Source of the DNA: [Borrelia] tanukii
Lineage (GTDB): Bacteria; Spirochaetota; Spirochaetia; Borreliales; Borreliaceae
Length of the DNA stretch: 64,000 nt
Assembly (NCBI RefSeq): GCF_030436345.1
Contig: NZ_CP124038.1
Location: 849,561 to 913,560 of the forward strand
Direction: 5' to 3'
The position numbers were made by a program, and so were the translations under genes. The notes under the pieces were generated by a model. The model did no database searches, was not told the origin of the DNA, and saw only the letters and a program-made list of their open reading frames with translations. Shown here piece by piece: positions 10,190 to 18,736 of the stretch (the stretch's first letter is position 1; each line of letters starts with the position of its first letter).

Positions 10190-10384
10190 ATGAAAAATAG
10201 AATTTTGTACGCTATATTATTGTATGTTTGTATGTTTTTTTTATGGATTTGTTTTGCCTATTTTATCGACACATCAGCTACTATATTTAATATTCCCTTG
10301 TGGTTTTTTGGGTCAGGATTTTTGTTTCCCAGTATAAATTTTTTATTGGTTTGTTTTTTTATTTTAGCAATTAGTAAAACTTAA
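10190..10384 (+). CDS. Small YhdT-like membrane protein, partner of PanF
   Basis: A 64-residue, very hydrophobic protein with two membrane segments (residues about 8-27 and 38-60). In many bacteria a small YhdT (DUF997) protein is encoded directly before the pantothenate symporter panF; size, topology and position match that arrangement. A GAGG ribosome-binding site lies 9 bases before the ATG. Its own function is not established in the family. The gap to panF is 58 bp, so cotranscription is likely. Confidence 0.75.
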   Translation: MKNRILYAILLYVCMFFLWICFAYFIDTSATIFNIPLWFFGSGFLFPSINFLLVCFFILAISKT

Positions 10385-10442
10385 TACATTATTGATATTT
10401 TTTTATTTTCATATTCTTTAAAAAAGAAATAGAGGTAATTTT

Positions 10443-11774
10443 TTGTTATTAAATAAATATTTTCTTGCAAATCGAAATATTAATTTTATTGTTATGGCTT
10501 TGTTATTTTCTTCTAGCTATATTAGTGCTAGTAGTTTTATTTCTGGTCCTTCTGCTGTTTATAAGTATGGGTTGTCTTTTATATTGTTAGCCACTATACA
10601 AATTCCTACAACTCTAATTGCTTTTATTATTGTTGGTGAAAGATTAAATCGCGAGTCAAAAAAAATTAATGCAATAAATATTATTGATTATATTAGATAT
10701 AGATATGAAAGTGATTTTTTAGCGTTAATGAGTGGATGTGTATTAATTTTTTTTTCAATGTTTTTGATTTCTGCCCAATTAATAGGTGGTGCTAAACTTA
10801 TAGAAGTTTTTTTAGGCATTAATTATGTAGCTGGTCTTTTATTTTTTGCTCTATTAATTTTTGTTTATGTATTTTTTGGTGGATTTAAGGCAGTAGCTTA
10901 TGCGGATTTGATTCAAGGATTTTTAATGCTAGTGTCATCCGTTGTTTTGTTTTACAAGATGTTAGATTTGGGAGGGGGCATTAATAATTTGTTCAAGACA
11001 GCAATGTCTAGTTTAGATAAAAACCTTTTAATTCCTTCAAATGTTGGCTTAAAACCACAATATATAATTTCTTTTTGGATATTAATAGGAATAGGAATAT
11101 TAGGTCACCCCCAGGTTATTAATAATTTTATAGCATTTAAAGATGAGAATGCTATAAAATTTTCTCTTCCCATTTCTACTTTTATAATCAGCTTTTTAAT
11201 TATTTTGATGCATTTAATAGGATTTTTTGCTATTATTCTTTTTCCAGATTTAAATCCAAATGATAAAGTTGTTCTAAATGTAGCTTTAAAAGTTTTAAAT
11301 CCTTTTTCTTGTTTTATGTTTTTTATGGGTCTTTTATCTGCAATAATGTCCACAGTAGATTCAAATTTACTCTTAATAACGTCTGTTTTAATGAAGTTAA
11401 TAATTTATAAAAAAGATTTAAAAGAAGATGTAAAGGTTAAAAGAGTAATAATGATCTCTAATGTTTTTTTTATTTTAATAATACTTGTATTTTCTTTTTT
11501 CCCTCCCAATTTTTTATTCTTCGTTAATATTTTTGCTTTTGGGGCTTTGGAAGTTTCATTTTTTGCTATTATTGTTTTTGGACTTTATTTTAATTTTGTA
11601 AGCAAAATAGCAGCATTTGCTTCTATGTTTTTAGGCTTGATGTTTTATTTGTGTATTTTATGTTTTGGTTTGAATATTTGGTTTTTTCACCCCGTTTTTC
11701 CGGCATTTTTTGTTTCTATATTTACATTTTTGATAGTTAATTTTTTTTGTAAAAAATATAGCAAAGTTTATTAG
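10443..11774 (+). CDS. panF: Sodium/pantothenate symporter-like transporter
   Basis: A 443-residue sodium:solute symporter family (SSS) protein with about 12-13 membrane helices. Family features include SSSYISASSFISGPSAVYKYG in helix 1, FGGFKAVAYADLIQGFLML, and the sodium-site region GLLSAIMSTVDSNLLLI. The start is a TTG at 10443 preceded by GAGGT at suitable distance; there is no ATG until residue 18, inside the first helix. Placement after a YhdT-like gene and opposite coaBC supports pantothenate as the substrate, which is an inference since SSS proteins differ widely in cargo. Confidence 0.85.
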   Translation: MLLNKYFLANRNINFIVMALLFSSSYISASSFISGPSAVYKYGLSFILLATIQIPTTLIAFIIVGERLNRESKKINAINIIDYIRYRYESDFLALMSGCVLIFFSMFLISAQLIGGAKLIEVFLGINYVAGLLFFALLIFVYVFFGGFKAVAYADLIQGFLMLVSSVVLFYKMLDLGGGINNLFKTAMSSLDKNLLIPSNVGLKPQYIISFWILIGIGILGHPQVINNFIAFKDENAIKFSLPISTFIISFLIILMHLIGFFAIILFPDLNPNDKVVLNVALKVLNPFSCFMFFMGLLSAIMSTVDSNLLLITSVLMKLIIYKKDLKEDVKVKRVIMISNVFFILIILVFSFFPPNFLFFVNIFAFGALEVSFFAIIVFGLYFNFVSKIAAFASMFLGLMFYLCILCFGLNIWFFHPVFPAFFVSIFTFLIVNFFCKKYSKVY

Positions 11775-11786
11775 GATGATTATTTC

Positions 11787-12734
11787 TTGCGTTTGGATAA
11801 GTATATTTTTTTAGAAGTTCTTGCTAATGATAATGGCAAGCGATTAGATTCAATTTTAATTAAAATTTTGAATTTGTCTAAAGTTAGGATAATAAAACAT
11901 ATTAGAAAGGGTGATATTAGGCTAAATGGTCTAAAATCACATTTTTCATGTAGAGTTTGTAAAGGTGATAAAATTTATTTGTATAAATCTTTAGCTCAGA
12001 GTTTGAACTTAACTGTGGATGAATATTATCAAAGCAATATTGATTTTCAATGCATTCAAAAAAGAATAATTTATGAAGACAGCGATTTACTTGTTGTGAA
12101 TAAGCAAAGAGGCATTTTAGTTCATGGAGGTAAAAACTCTCTTGATTTTTTAGTGAATGCTTATCTTTTAAGGGAAAATCTAAGATCTCTAAGCTTTAAG
12201 CCTTCGGCAGTTCACAGGCTTGACAGGAATACTTCTGGTATTATTATTTTTGCGAAAAATATAAATACTGCAAGAAAGTTAAGTACGGCATTTAGTAGTG
12301 GGTCTATAACTAAAAAATATTTTGCAATACTTTTGGGTGAGGTTAAGTCAACTGTTGTTTATGAAAATCATTTATTTAGAAATAAAAGACTGAGAAAAAC
12401 TTTTGTTTTAGAGGATGAAGAGCTTATTAATGCAATTACAAAGGTTAATCCAATATTGTCTTCCAAGAAAGCTACTCTTGCTGAGATTGTTATTGAGACA
12501 GGCTTTACTCATCAAATAAGGGCTCAATGCTCGTTTAACAATCATCCTTTAATTAATGACAAAAAATACCATGATAAATTCAATAAAAGCGATTACTTTT
12601 TACATGCTTTTTTGGTAAAATTTAATGGAGCATTCTTTAAAAAGAATGAATTTTACGCTAAGCCTAGTTTAGAATTTTTAAAACAAGTAAAAGATATTTT
12701 TGATGTTTATGAATTTTCAGAATTTTTCAAATAA
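11787..12734 (+). CDS. RluA-family pseudouridine synthase with S4 domain
   Basis: A 315-residue enzyme that isomerises uridine to pseudouridine in RNA. An N-terminal S4 RNA-binding domain (GKRLDSILIKIL ... KGDIRLNG) precedes the catalytic domain, whose signature HRLDRNTSGIIIFAKN contains the catalytic aspartate. Later motifs TGFTHQIRAQCSFNNHPLINDKKY also match. The start is TTG at 11787 with AGGATGA about 10 bases upstream. Length and S4 domain fit RluC/RluD types acting on 23S rRNA; the exact target cannot be assigned. The 3' end overlaps the next gene by about 30 bp. Confidence 0.92.
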   Translation: MRLDKYIFLEVLANDNGKRLDSILIKILNLSKVRIIKHIRKGDIRLNGLKSHFSCRVCKGDKIYLYKSLAQSLNLTVDEYYQSNIDFQCIQKRIIYEDSDLLVVNKQRGILVHGGKNSLDFLVNAYLLRENLRSLSFKPSAVHRLDRNTSGIIIFAKNINTARKLSTAFSSGSITKKYFAILLGEVKSTVVYENHLFRNKRLRKTFVLEDEELINAITKVNPILSSKKATLAEIVIETGFTHQIRAQCSFNNHPLINDKKYHDKFNKSDYFLHAFLVKFNGAFFKKNEFYAKPSLEFLKQVKDIFDVYEFSEFFK

Positions 12735-13650
12735 TTTTTTTTTAAAAAAAATATTGAATAAGGTTAAAAACTTTACAACTAGTATTAAGCATAAATTTGT
12801 TAGAGTGAAGGTATATGCGTTGGTAGGATCTGCTGGCACTGGCAAGAGTTTTAGATCCCATTTGGTAGCAGATAAATATTCAATACCTTTAATCATTGAT
12901 GACGGCGTGTTAATTAAAAACATGAAAATTATTGCTGGGAGTTCTGCTAAGTTTGAAGACAATGTTTTTAGGGCAGTAAAGCGATCTGTATTTGAAGATG
13001 ATGCCCATTGCAGTGAAATGCTTGAAGTTCTTGGAAGAGAGGAATTTAATAAAATATTAATATTAGGAACAAGTCTTAAAATGATAGATAAAATAATCTC
13101 AAGACTTTTATTACCAAATGTTTTTAAGATTATTTACATAACAGATGTTTCAACTAGGCAGGAAATAGAAAAAGCAAGAATTTCAAGACAAATGGGGGAG
13201 CATGTTGTACCAGCAGCTGCTTTTGAAATAAAATCTGTTAGACCTAATTTGTTATTAAATCCAATTAAAGTTTTTTTTAAAAGCGGATGGTTTTTTACTA
13301 GGAAGAAAAATTATATTCGATCTGTTGTAAGGCCTCATTTTTACGAAGAGGGGGTTTTGTCTATTTCTAAGAGAGCTGTAAGGCAAATTATTGAACATTG
13401 TGTTTCTGAGTATGATAGAAATTATATTGTTTATGATCTTAAAATCAAAAAAGACGGGGGTAATTACCTTTTTAAGCTGTTTTTAAATATTCCCCTTGGA
13501 AATAATTTACTTAATAATACAGAAATGCTTAGAACATACATTATTACTAATGTACTTAAGTATACAATAATTAATATATTATCTATTGATATAGTTATAC
13601 ATAAATTTTATGACAAAAAAGATTATTTAGAAGAGAGTTATGAAGGTTGA
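12703..13650 (+). CDS. P-loop ATPase-like protein with Asp23-like C-terminal region, function unknown
   Basis: About 315 residues. A basic N-terminal stretch is followed by a short strand and a Walker A motif (VYALVGSAGTGKSFRSH). Residues about 70-190 look like a small kinase/ATPase domain (IIDDGVLIKN, FNKILILGTSLKMIDKI, IIYITDVSTRQEIEKARI). The last 90 residues (GVLSISKRAVRQIIEHCVSE ... LFLNIPLGNN ... IDIVIHKF) resemble the Asp23/YloU fold pattern; this is my reading, not a proven homology. The start is unsure: TTG 12700, ATG 12703 and ATG 12709 are all possible, all inside the upstream gene and none with a clear ribosome-binding site. It overlaps murC by 11 bp. Confidence 0.75.
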   Translation: MFMNFQNFSNNFFLKKILNKVKNFTTSIKHKFVRVKVYALVGSAGTGKSFRSHLVADKYSIPLIIDDGVLIKNMKIIAGSSAKFEDNVFRAVKRSVFEDDAHCSEMLEVLGREEFNKILILGTSLKMIDKIISRLLLPNVFKIIYITDVSTRQEIEKARISRQMGEHVVPAAAFEIKSVRPNLLLNPIKVFFKSGWFFTRKKNYIRSVVRPHFYEEGVLSISKRAVRQIIEHCVSEYDRNYIVYDLKIKKDGGNYLFKLFLNIPLGNNLLNNTEMLRTYIITNVLKYTIINILSIDIVIHKFYDKKDYLEESYEG

Positions 13651-15046
13651 TTTTGACAATTTGAATAATATTTTTTTTGTAGGAATAAAAGGAAGTGGAG
13701 TTTGTTCTCTGGCTTGTTTTTTAAATGCAAAAGGATATTATGTAGAAGGAGTAGATGTTCTTGATAAATTTTATACTGATGAGATTTTAAATAATAATAA
13801 AATATTTTATTATGAAAATATTTATGAGTTTTCATTAAAAGAGCTTGATAGGTCTTTTGATTTAATAGTATATTCTTCAGCTTATGATAAAGATGGTTTG
13901 CAAGTTTTACTTGAAGCGAAAGAATTAAATATACCTATTTTATCTTATCCCGAGGCTCTTGGCGAGCTTTCTAGAAAGTACTATAGTATTGGAATTGCAG
14001 GTTCTCACGGTAAAACCACCACTACGGCGTTTTTAGGCGTTCTTTTTAAAAAATTAGGATTAAATCCCAATGTTATTGTGGGATCGAGCGTCAAAGATTT
14101 TGAAGATAATTCTGCAATAGCTGGTATTAGTAATATTTTTATTGTTGAGACTTGTGAGTATAAAAAGCATTTTTTACATTTTAGTCCCAATATGCTTATT
14201 TTAACCAATGTTGATTATGAGCATGTTGATTTTTTTAAAAATTATGAGGCCCTTGAAGGCGCTTTTTTGCAATATATTAATAACTTGAAGAAAAATGGAA
14301 TATTAATAATTAATTCTGATGATAATAATTTACTTAAAATTAAAAGGCAGATCAACAGAAAAGATATAAATATTTTTAGCTTTGGATCTAGAGATTTGTC
14401 AAATTTTCAAATAAGTAACATTGTAGTTAAGAATGAATATTTTTGTTTTTCTTTTTTAGGTTTGAACAATATTGAACTTAAGACCGTTTTATTTCATAAT
14501 ATATTAAATTTTTCAGCGGCACTTTTGGCTTTGAATCTTTTTTTAGAAAGCAGTGGAAAATCAATTTTTGATTTTGAAGATGCAGTAAAGAGAATTGCAA
14601 AAAATTATAGTGGTATAAAAAGAAGGGTTGAAGTTCTTAAAGAAGAAAAGGGAGTGGTTTATATGGACGATTATGCTCACCATCCTAGGGAAATTAGAAA
14701 TACGCTTTTGGGTATTAAAAATTTTTACAAGAACAAGCGCATAATTTTGGATTTTATGCCTCACACCTTCACAAGAACAAAAGAATTTTTTGACGATTTT
14801 GTTGAAGTTCTATGTGCTGCTGATATATTAATTTTGCATAATATATATCTTTCTAATAGGGAGAATTTTAATCCGGATGAACTTTCTATTAAATTGTTTT
14901 TAAATATTAAAAAAATAAATAAAAATACTTATTTTTTTAAAGATGTTAAAGACTCTATTAATTTTATAAAAAGTTTATTAGCGTCAGGAGATTTGTTTAT
15001 TACAATGGGTGCTGGAAATAATTTTATTTTACACGATTTTTTGTAA
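13640..15046 (+). CDS. murC: UDP-N-acetylmuramate-alanine ligase
   Basis: A 468-residue Mur ligase that adds the first amino acid of the peptidoglycan stem peptide. The N-terminal Rossmann region has GIKGSGVCSLACFL, the ATP-binding loop is GIAGSHGKTTTTAFLG, and the C-terminal domain has DDYAHHPREIRNTL, typical of MurC/Mpl. Length fits MurC. It overlaps both neighbours' ends (11 bp upstream). The start MKVDFDNLNNIFF is reasonable, close to the first glycine motif. Mpl (murein peptide ligase) is the main alternative, but no second MurC is visible here. Confidence 0.93.
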   Translation: MKVDFDNLNNIFFVGIKGSGVCSLACFLNAKGYYVEGVDVLDKFYTDEILNNNKIFYYENIYEFSLKELDRSFDLIVYSSAYDKDGLQVLLEAKELNIPILSYPEALGELSRKYYSIGIAGSHGKTTTTAFLGVLFKKLGLNPNVIVGSSVKDFEDNSAIAGISNIFIVETCEYKKHFLHFSPNMLILTNVDYEHVDFFKNYEALEGAFLQYINNLKKNGILIINSDDNNLLKIKRQINRKDINIFSFGSRDLSNFQISNIVVKNEYFCFSFLGLNNIELKTVLFHNILNFSAALLALNLFLESSGKSIFDFEDAVKRIAKNYSGIKRRVEVLKEEKGVVYMDDYAHHPREIRNTLLGIKNFYKNKRIILDFMPHTFTRTKEFFDDFVEVLCAADILILHNIYLSNRENFNPDELSIKLFLNIKKINKNTYFFKDVKDSINFIKSLLASGDLFITMGAGNNFILHDFL

Positions 15047-15056
15047 GGGTATTATA

Positions 15057-15923
15057 GTGAAAAGCATGACGGGATTTTTTTATTTGGAAAAGATAATTGG
15101 TAACTATATGTTTAGTGTGAATTTGAAATCTTATAATGGAAAATTCTTAGAATTTAAACTTAGGTTACCAGAAATTTTTTCTGGTTATGATCTTGATATA
15201 AGAAATTTGATTTCAAAATATATTAGCAGAGGTAATGTTTTTTTAAATGTAGGATATAAAGAATTGGTTCCTCGTATGAACTTTACAGTTAATCCTAATT
15301 ATATTGAGGCTATTTCTAGACTTAGAGATTCTTTGGCACACACTAATCTTAATATAAAGAACGAACTAAGTTTAGGAGATTTTTTATCATTAAAAGGAGC
15401 TTTAATAATTGATGAGGATAGTGAGCATCAAGAGGAGATTTATGGTTTGTTTAAGGGTGTTTTAGAGGAAACATTATTTCATTACAATAATGGGAGAAAT
15501 TTTGAAGGGGAAAATACTAAATCGGACATAGTGTCAACCCTTGTGCTAATAGAGCGAGATCTTAAGATTGTTAAGGATGCTTGTAATGATATAAATGTAA
15601 GATTATTTGCAAGTATTAAAGAAAATATCTCTAAATTAATGGATGAATTTAGAGATTTAAGTGTTGCAGAAGAAGCAGCTAAAATGGCAATTCGTCTGGA
15701 CATCAATGAAGAGATCATGCGTTTAGATTCTCATATAGAAACTTTTTATAAAAATCTTGAATATGAAATATGTGGCAAAGTTCTTGAATTTATTTCTCAA
15801 GAAATGCATAGAGAAATAACAACTATGAGTAATAAGGCGGTTGATCTTGATATTAAAAATTTGATTTTGAATATGAAGTTAAATTTAGAAAAAATAAAAG
15901 AACAAATAAGGAACGTTGAATGA
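15057..15923 (+). CDS. YicC family endoribonuclease
   Basis: A 288-residue YicC-like protein; family members are reported as endoribonucleases. The start chosen is GTG at 15057, giving the classic N-terminus KSMTGF, with AAGGG upstream; a frame extending to 15009 lies inside murC and is unlikely. N-terminal region includes VNLKSYNGKFLEFKLRLP; the C-terminal DUF1732 part includes REITTMSNKAVDLDI preceded by CGKVLEFISQEMHRE, where the family has its conserved E/R-rich active region. It overlaps cmk by 4 bp (ATGA). An RNA-related role fits nearby rpoZ, miaA and pnp. Confidence 0.9.
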   Translation: MKSMTGFFYLEKIIGNYMFSVNLKSYNGKFLEFKLRLPEIFSGYDLDIRNLISKYISRGNVFLNVGYKELVPRMNFTVNPNYIEAISRLRDSLAHTNLNIKNELSLGDFLSLKGALIIDEDSEHQEEIYGLFKGVLEETLFHYNNGRNFEGENTKSDIVSTLVLIERDLKIVKDACNDINVRLFASIKENISKLMDEFRDLSVAEEAAKMAIRLDINEEIMRLDSHIETFYKNLEYEICGKVLEFISQEMHREITTMSNKAVDLDIKNLILNMKLNLEKIKEQIRNVE

Positions 15924-16456
15924 AAATAGCACTTTCTGGTAAGAGTGGTTGTGGTAATACTACTGTAAGTAGTATGATTGCAAAACATTACGGTCTTGAG
16001 TTTATTAATTATACTTTTCATGATATTGCAAGAGAGCATGAAATGCCTTTTTCAGAATTTTATGAGAAAGAAATAATAGGAAGAGATGATTATTATTGGG
16101 ATAGGTATCTTGATAAGAGGTTGTCTGTACTTTCTAAAAAAAATAATACGGTACTTGCTTCTCGTCTTGCGATTTGGATTTCTAAGAGCGCCGATTTAAA
16201 AATATATCTTTATGCTAAAATGGAAGTAAGGGCTGAAAGAATAATGACAAGAGAAGGGGGCATGTATTCTGATGTTTTAAGTAGTACTTTTAGTAGAGAT
16301 GAAAATGATAAAAAAAGATATTTGGCTATCTATAATATAGATATTGATGATTACTCTTCGGAAACCGATTTAGTGATTGATGTTACAAATATTAATCCAA
16401 ATGAGGTTTTTGAATTAATTAGAGATGAAATTGATAAAAGAAACTTAAAAAATTAG
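15920..16456 (+). CDS. cmk: Cytidylate kinase-like protein (short, archaeal-like type) with altered Walker A
   Basis: A 178-residue nucleoside monophosphate kinase-like protein, expected to phosphorylate CMP or dCMP. The P-loop reads SGKSGCGNTTVS: the usual Walker A lysine position is Asn, while the flanking Gly and Thr residues are kept. Other pieces fit the short CMK type: an NMP-binding region (FHDIAREHEMPFSEFYE), ASRLAIWISKSADLKIYLYA, and a lid with RAERIMTREGG and SRDENDKKRYLAIYNID. The ATG overlaps the yicC stop. The symbol follows the usual annotation of this locus; activity with the altered P-loop is not shown by sequence, although lysine at the second loop position might substitute. 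Confidence 0.8.
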   Translation: MKIALSGKSGCGNTTVSSMIAKHYGLEFINYTFHDIAREHEMPFSEFYEKEIIGRDDYYWDRYLDKRLSVLSKKNNTVLASRLAIWISKSADLKIYLYAKMEVRAERIMTREGGMYSDVLSSTFSRDENDKKRYLAIYNIDIDDYSSETDLVIDVTNINPNEVFELIRDEIDKRNLKN

Positions 16457-16489
16457 TTAAACTTTATGTTTAGCTTGCAGGGAGATTAA

Positions 16490-16690
16490 ATGACTAAAGT
16501 GCCTTTAAAAAAAATACAAGATTTTGATGGAAATTTTTATGAACTTGTTGTTGCGACTATAATACGCACAGAGCAAATCATAGACAATATTTCTTTAGCA
16601 GAGCATACTTTTTTTGATGATAAAATATTAGGACAAGCTTTTAATGATGTTTTGACTGGTAAATTTAGCTATTCAATTGAAGGAAGATAG
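16490..16690 (+). CDS. rpoZ: RNA polymerase omega subunit-like protein
   Basis: A 66-residue protein. The stretch [14 protein letters not shown] followed by a helical region and [16 protein letters not shown] matches the short omega subunit fold, where the N-terminal helix and a following loop embrace the beta-prime C-terminus. A GGGAGA ribosome-binding site precedes the ATG closely. It lies between cmk and miaA, overlapping miaA by 14 bp. Omega proteins are short and diverged, so certainty is moderate. Confidence 0.8.
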   Translation: MTKVPLKKIQDFDGNFYELVVATIIRTEQIIDNISLAEHTFFDDKILGQAFNDVLTGKFSYSIEGR

Positions 16691-17597
16691 AATAGTTTTT
16701 ATTTTTGGTCCTACAGCTGTGGGCAAAAGCAATATTTTGTTTCATTTTCCAAGAAATAAAGCGGAAATTATTAATGTTGACTCTATTCAAGTGTATAAAG
16801 AATTCAATATAGCTTCTTCAAAGCCAAGTAAAAATTTAATGAAACATATAAAGCATCATTTAGTAGATTTTTTAGATCCGGAAAAAGAGTATACTCTTGG
16901 AATTTTTTATGAGCAAGCTTTAAGAATAGTAAAAGAAATAAGACAGAAAAAAAAAATTCCTATATTTGTAGGGGGTACCGCTTTTTATTTTAAGCATTTA
17001 AAGGACGGATTTCCTTCAACACCTTTGGTTACTTCTCAAATAAGAATTTATGTAAATAATCTTTTAGATCTTAAAGGCAAATCCCATCTTTTAAAAGAAT
17101 TAGAAAATGTAGACCCCATCAGATTTAATATGTTAAATAAAAATGATATTTATCGTATTAAAAGATCGCTTGAGGTTTACTACCAAACAGGAATTCCTAT
17201 TAGCCAATTTCAAAAAAAACAAAATAGCGAATTTAAGAATATTGTGATTATAGGCCTTAAAAGATCTTTTGAAGATTTGAAAACTAGAATATCAATAAGA
17301 ATTAATGAAATGCTTGATAGTGGATTGCTTTCCGAGATTAAAGGTTTGTTTAGTAAGGGTTATAATGAAAATACTCCGGCTTTTAAAGGGATAGGCTACA
17401 ATGAGTTTTTGTTATGGAAAAGTAGACCTTATTATGGTTTAAATGATATAATAAGTTTGATAGGCAAAAATTCGTTTTTATATGCAAAAAGGCAAATGAC
17501 CTTTTTTGCCAAGATTTCTGATGTTTTATGGTTTCATCCAGAGGATGATTTAGATAACATTTTGAATTTAATTTTTAAAGTTGATAAGGAGATTTAG
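16677..17597 (+). CDS. miaA: tRNA dimethylallyltransferase
   Basis: A 306-residue MiaA, which adds a dimethylallyl group to A37 of tRNAs reading UNN codons. P-loop [15 protein letters not shown], substrate motif [21 protein letters not shown], and [13 protein letters not shown] are all family hallmarks; later [18 protein letters not shown] matches the C-terminus with the RQxTxxR-type element. The start is TTG 16677 inside the end of rpoZ; no strong ribosome-binding site is seen, consistent with translational coupling. It is followed 3 bp later by a tiny basic-protein gene. Confidence 0.95.
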   Translation: MKEDRIVFIFGPTAVGKSNILFHFPRNKAEIINVDSIQVYKEFNIASSKPSKNLMKHIKHHLVDFLDPEKEYTLGIFYEQALRIVKEIRQKKKIPIFVGGTAFYFKHLKDGFPSTPLVTSQIRIYVNNLLDLKGKSHLLKELENVDPIRFNMLNKNDIYRIKRSLEVYYQTGIPISQFQKKQNSEFKNIVIIGLKRSFEDLKTRISIRINEMLDSGLLSEIKGLFSKGYNENTPAFKGIGYNEFLLWKSRPYYGLNDIISLIGKNSFLYAKRQMTFFAKISDVLWFHPEDDLDNILNLIFKVDKEI

Positions 17598-17600
17598 GGA

Positions 17601-17696
17601 GTGCCTTGCGGAAGAAAAAGAAAATTAAAAAAAATTTCTACTCATAAAAGGAAGAAAAAAAGAAGAAAAAATAGACATAAGAAAAAAAATAAGTAG
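17601..17696 (+). CDS. Tiny basic ribosomal-type protein (mS38/AURKAIP1-COX24 family, bS22-like)
   Basis: A 31-codon frame starting with GTG three bases after the miaA stop, preceded by a purine-rich GGAGATTTAGGGA. The product is almost all Lys/Arg/His/Asn (MPCGRKRKLKKISTHKRKKK then RRKNRHKKKNK). This closely fits the AURKAIP1/COX24-domain miniproteins of bacteria (typical pattern MPxGKKRKRHKMxTHKRKKRLRKNRHKKK), relatives of mitochondrial mS38 and mycobacterial bS22, bound near the decoding centre of the small subunit. It is below usual gene-calling length and easily missed. Family match is by memory of the pattern; confidence is fairly high because nearly the whole peptide aligns. Confidence 0.82.
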   Translation: MPCGRKRKLKKISTHKRKKKRRKNRHKKKNK

Positions 17697-17707
17697 TTTG
17701 CTGCATT

Positions 17708-17727
17708 GATCGGACTTTTTTCCGGTT
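17708..17727. terminator. Weak hairpin between convergent genes
   Basis: GATCGGA and TCCGGTT can form a 7-bp stem with two G-T pairs around a CTTTTT loop. It lies just after the small basic-protein gene and before the convergent lipoprotein stop at 17739. There is no clear T tract after the stem on the plus strand, so this is only a candidate terminator. Confidence 0.3.
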
Positions 17728-17738
17728 ATGTAGTGAAG

Positions 17739-18110
17739 CTATTTAGAATGTTCAATTATTAGATTGTTGACTATATTTACGTCTTTGCTAAAGATGTAGC
17801 TTTTAGTTCCCTTGTAATTGACTAGGATCCAATTTCCTTTAATTCCATAGCGTTCTGTTTTTTCTAGTGTTTTTTCAATTTTTACGACTTCATCTTTTCT
17901 GAGTAAGACTTCGTAATCATAATCCGATTCGCTGTTTTTCTTAGTGCTTTTACTGAGAAAAGCATAGTCCTTTATTATTATACCCATTTTATTGCTAAAG
18001 CCAAGAATACTACTTTTGGGTAAGTTCAATTTTTGGATGAGAGGAATTTTGTTATTTTTATTGCATGCTAAAAGAATTAAGGATATTAAATATAATGTTT
18101 TTGTATTCAT
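17739..18110 (-). CDS. Small putative lipoprotein with SH3-like C-terminal region
   Basis: A 123-residue protein with a short lipoprotein signal (LYLISLILLAC, Cys at residue 16), so probably membrane anchored. The middle and C-terminal part (DYAFLSKSTKKN ... DYEVLLRKDEVVKIEKTLEK ... GNWILVNYKGTKSYIFSKDV) resembles a bacterial SH3-type domain of the kind that binds cell-wall peptides. Ligand and role are unknown. It is convergent with the miaA operon and divergent from the outer-membrane-like gene at 18191. Confidence 0.75.
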   Translation of the reverse strand: MNTKTLYLISLILLACNKNNKIPLIQKLNLPKSSILGFSNKMGIIIKDYAFLSKSTKKNSESDYDYEVLLRKDEVVKIEKTLEKTERYGIKGNWILVNYKGTKSYIFSKDVNIVNNLIIEHSK

Positions 18111-18190
18111 AATTTCCTTGATTTTTTATATACTACTTTAGTGTGCTACTATAATAATATAGTATTTTTTAGAATTTTTAAGGATTGTTA

Positions 18191-18736
18191 ATGAAGAAAT
18201 ATCTTTTTTTTATTTTATTTCTCATCTCTTCTAATAATTTAATTGTTTCTTATCCTCTTTCTTTTGGTGGAGGTTTTTCTTATCAATTTACTAATTATAC
18301 TGATAAAACAGGCTCTACTAAATTTGCTTCAAATTTTACTAGGGCAGATCATGGGATTAATTTGAATTTATTTTTTGATGCAAATTATGCACTTTTTGAA
18401 ATGTCTTACAAAGAGGCTTTTGTTACTACTCACAATGGGAGATATTTCTCTCTTGGTCTTTATGGAATGTATCCAATGATTTTCAAAGAACAGATTAGAA
18501 TGCTTTTCCCGTTGATTGGGTTTAAATATGCCTTTGATTTGAGTTCTAATAACCACAATCTCTTTTTTTTAAGCATGGGGCTTGCTGCTGATCTTTTTAT
18601 CCCCGACCTTGAAGGCTTATACATTAGACCTTTGTTTATGCTTTCTATCTCTCCATTTTCTAATTATAAAAATTTTTCTGGGTTAACAACTGAGATTATG
18701 CTTGGATTTAATATTGGTTGGAGATTTTTTAATTAG
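18191..18736 (+). CDS. Small exported beta-barrel-like outer membrane protein candidate
   Basis: About 181 residues with a signal peptide (KKYLFFILFLISSNNLIVSYP). The mature part is rich in alternating aromatic/hydrophobic strands (SFGGGFSYQFTNY, GINLNLFFDANYALFEMSYK, YFSLGLYGMYPMIF, FEYAFD-like segment, GLYIRPLFMLSISPF) and ends in Phe-Asn after NIGWRFFN, as in small outer membrane barrels of about eight strands. AAGGA sits at good distance before the ATG at 18191; a TTG at 18185 lies too close to it. The gene overlaps the convergent 18729 gene by 8 bp. The specific function is unknown. Confidence 0.7.
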   Translation: MKKYLFFILFLISSNNLIVSYPLSFGGGFSYQFTNYTDKTGSTKFASNFTRADHGINLNLFFDANYALFEMSYKEAFVTTHNGRYFSLGLYGMYPMIFKEQIRMLFPLIGFKYAFDLSSNNHNLFFLSMGLAADLFIPDLEGLYIRPLFMLSISPFSNYKNFSGLTTEIMLGFNIGWRFFN

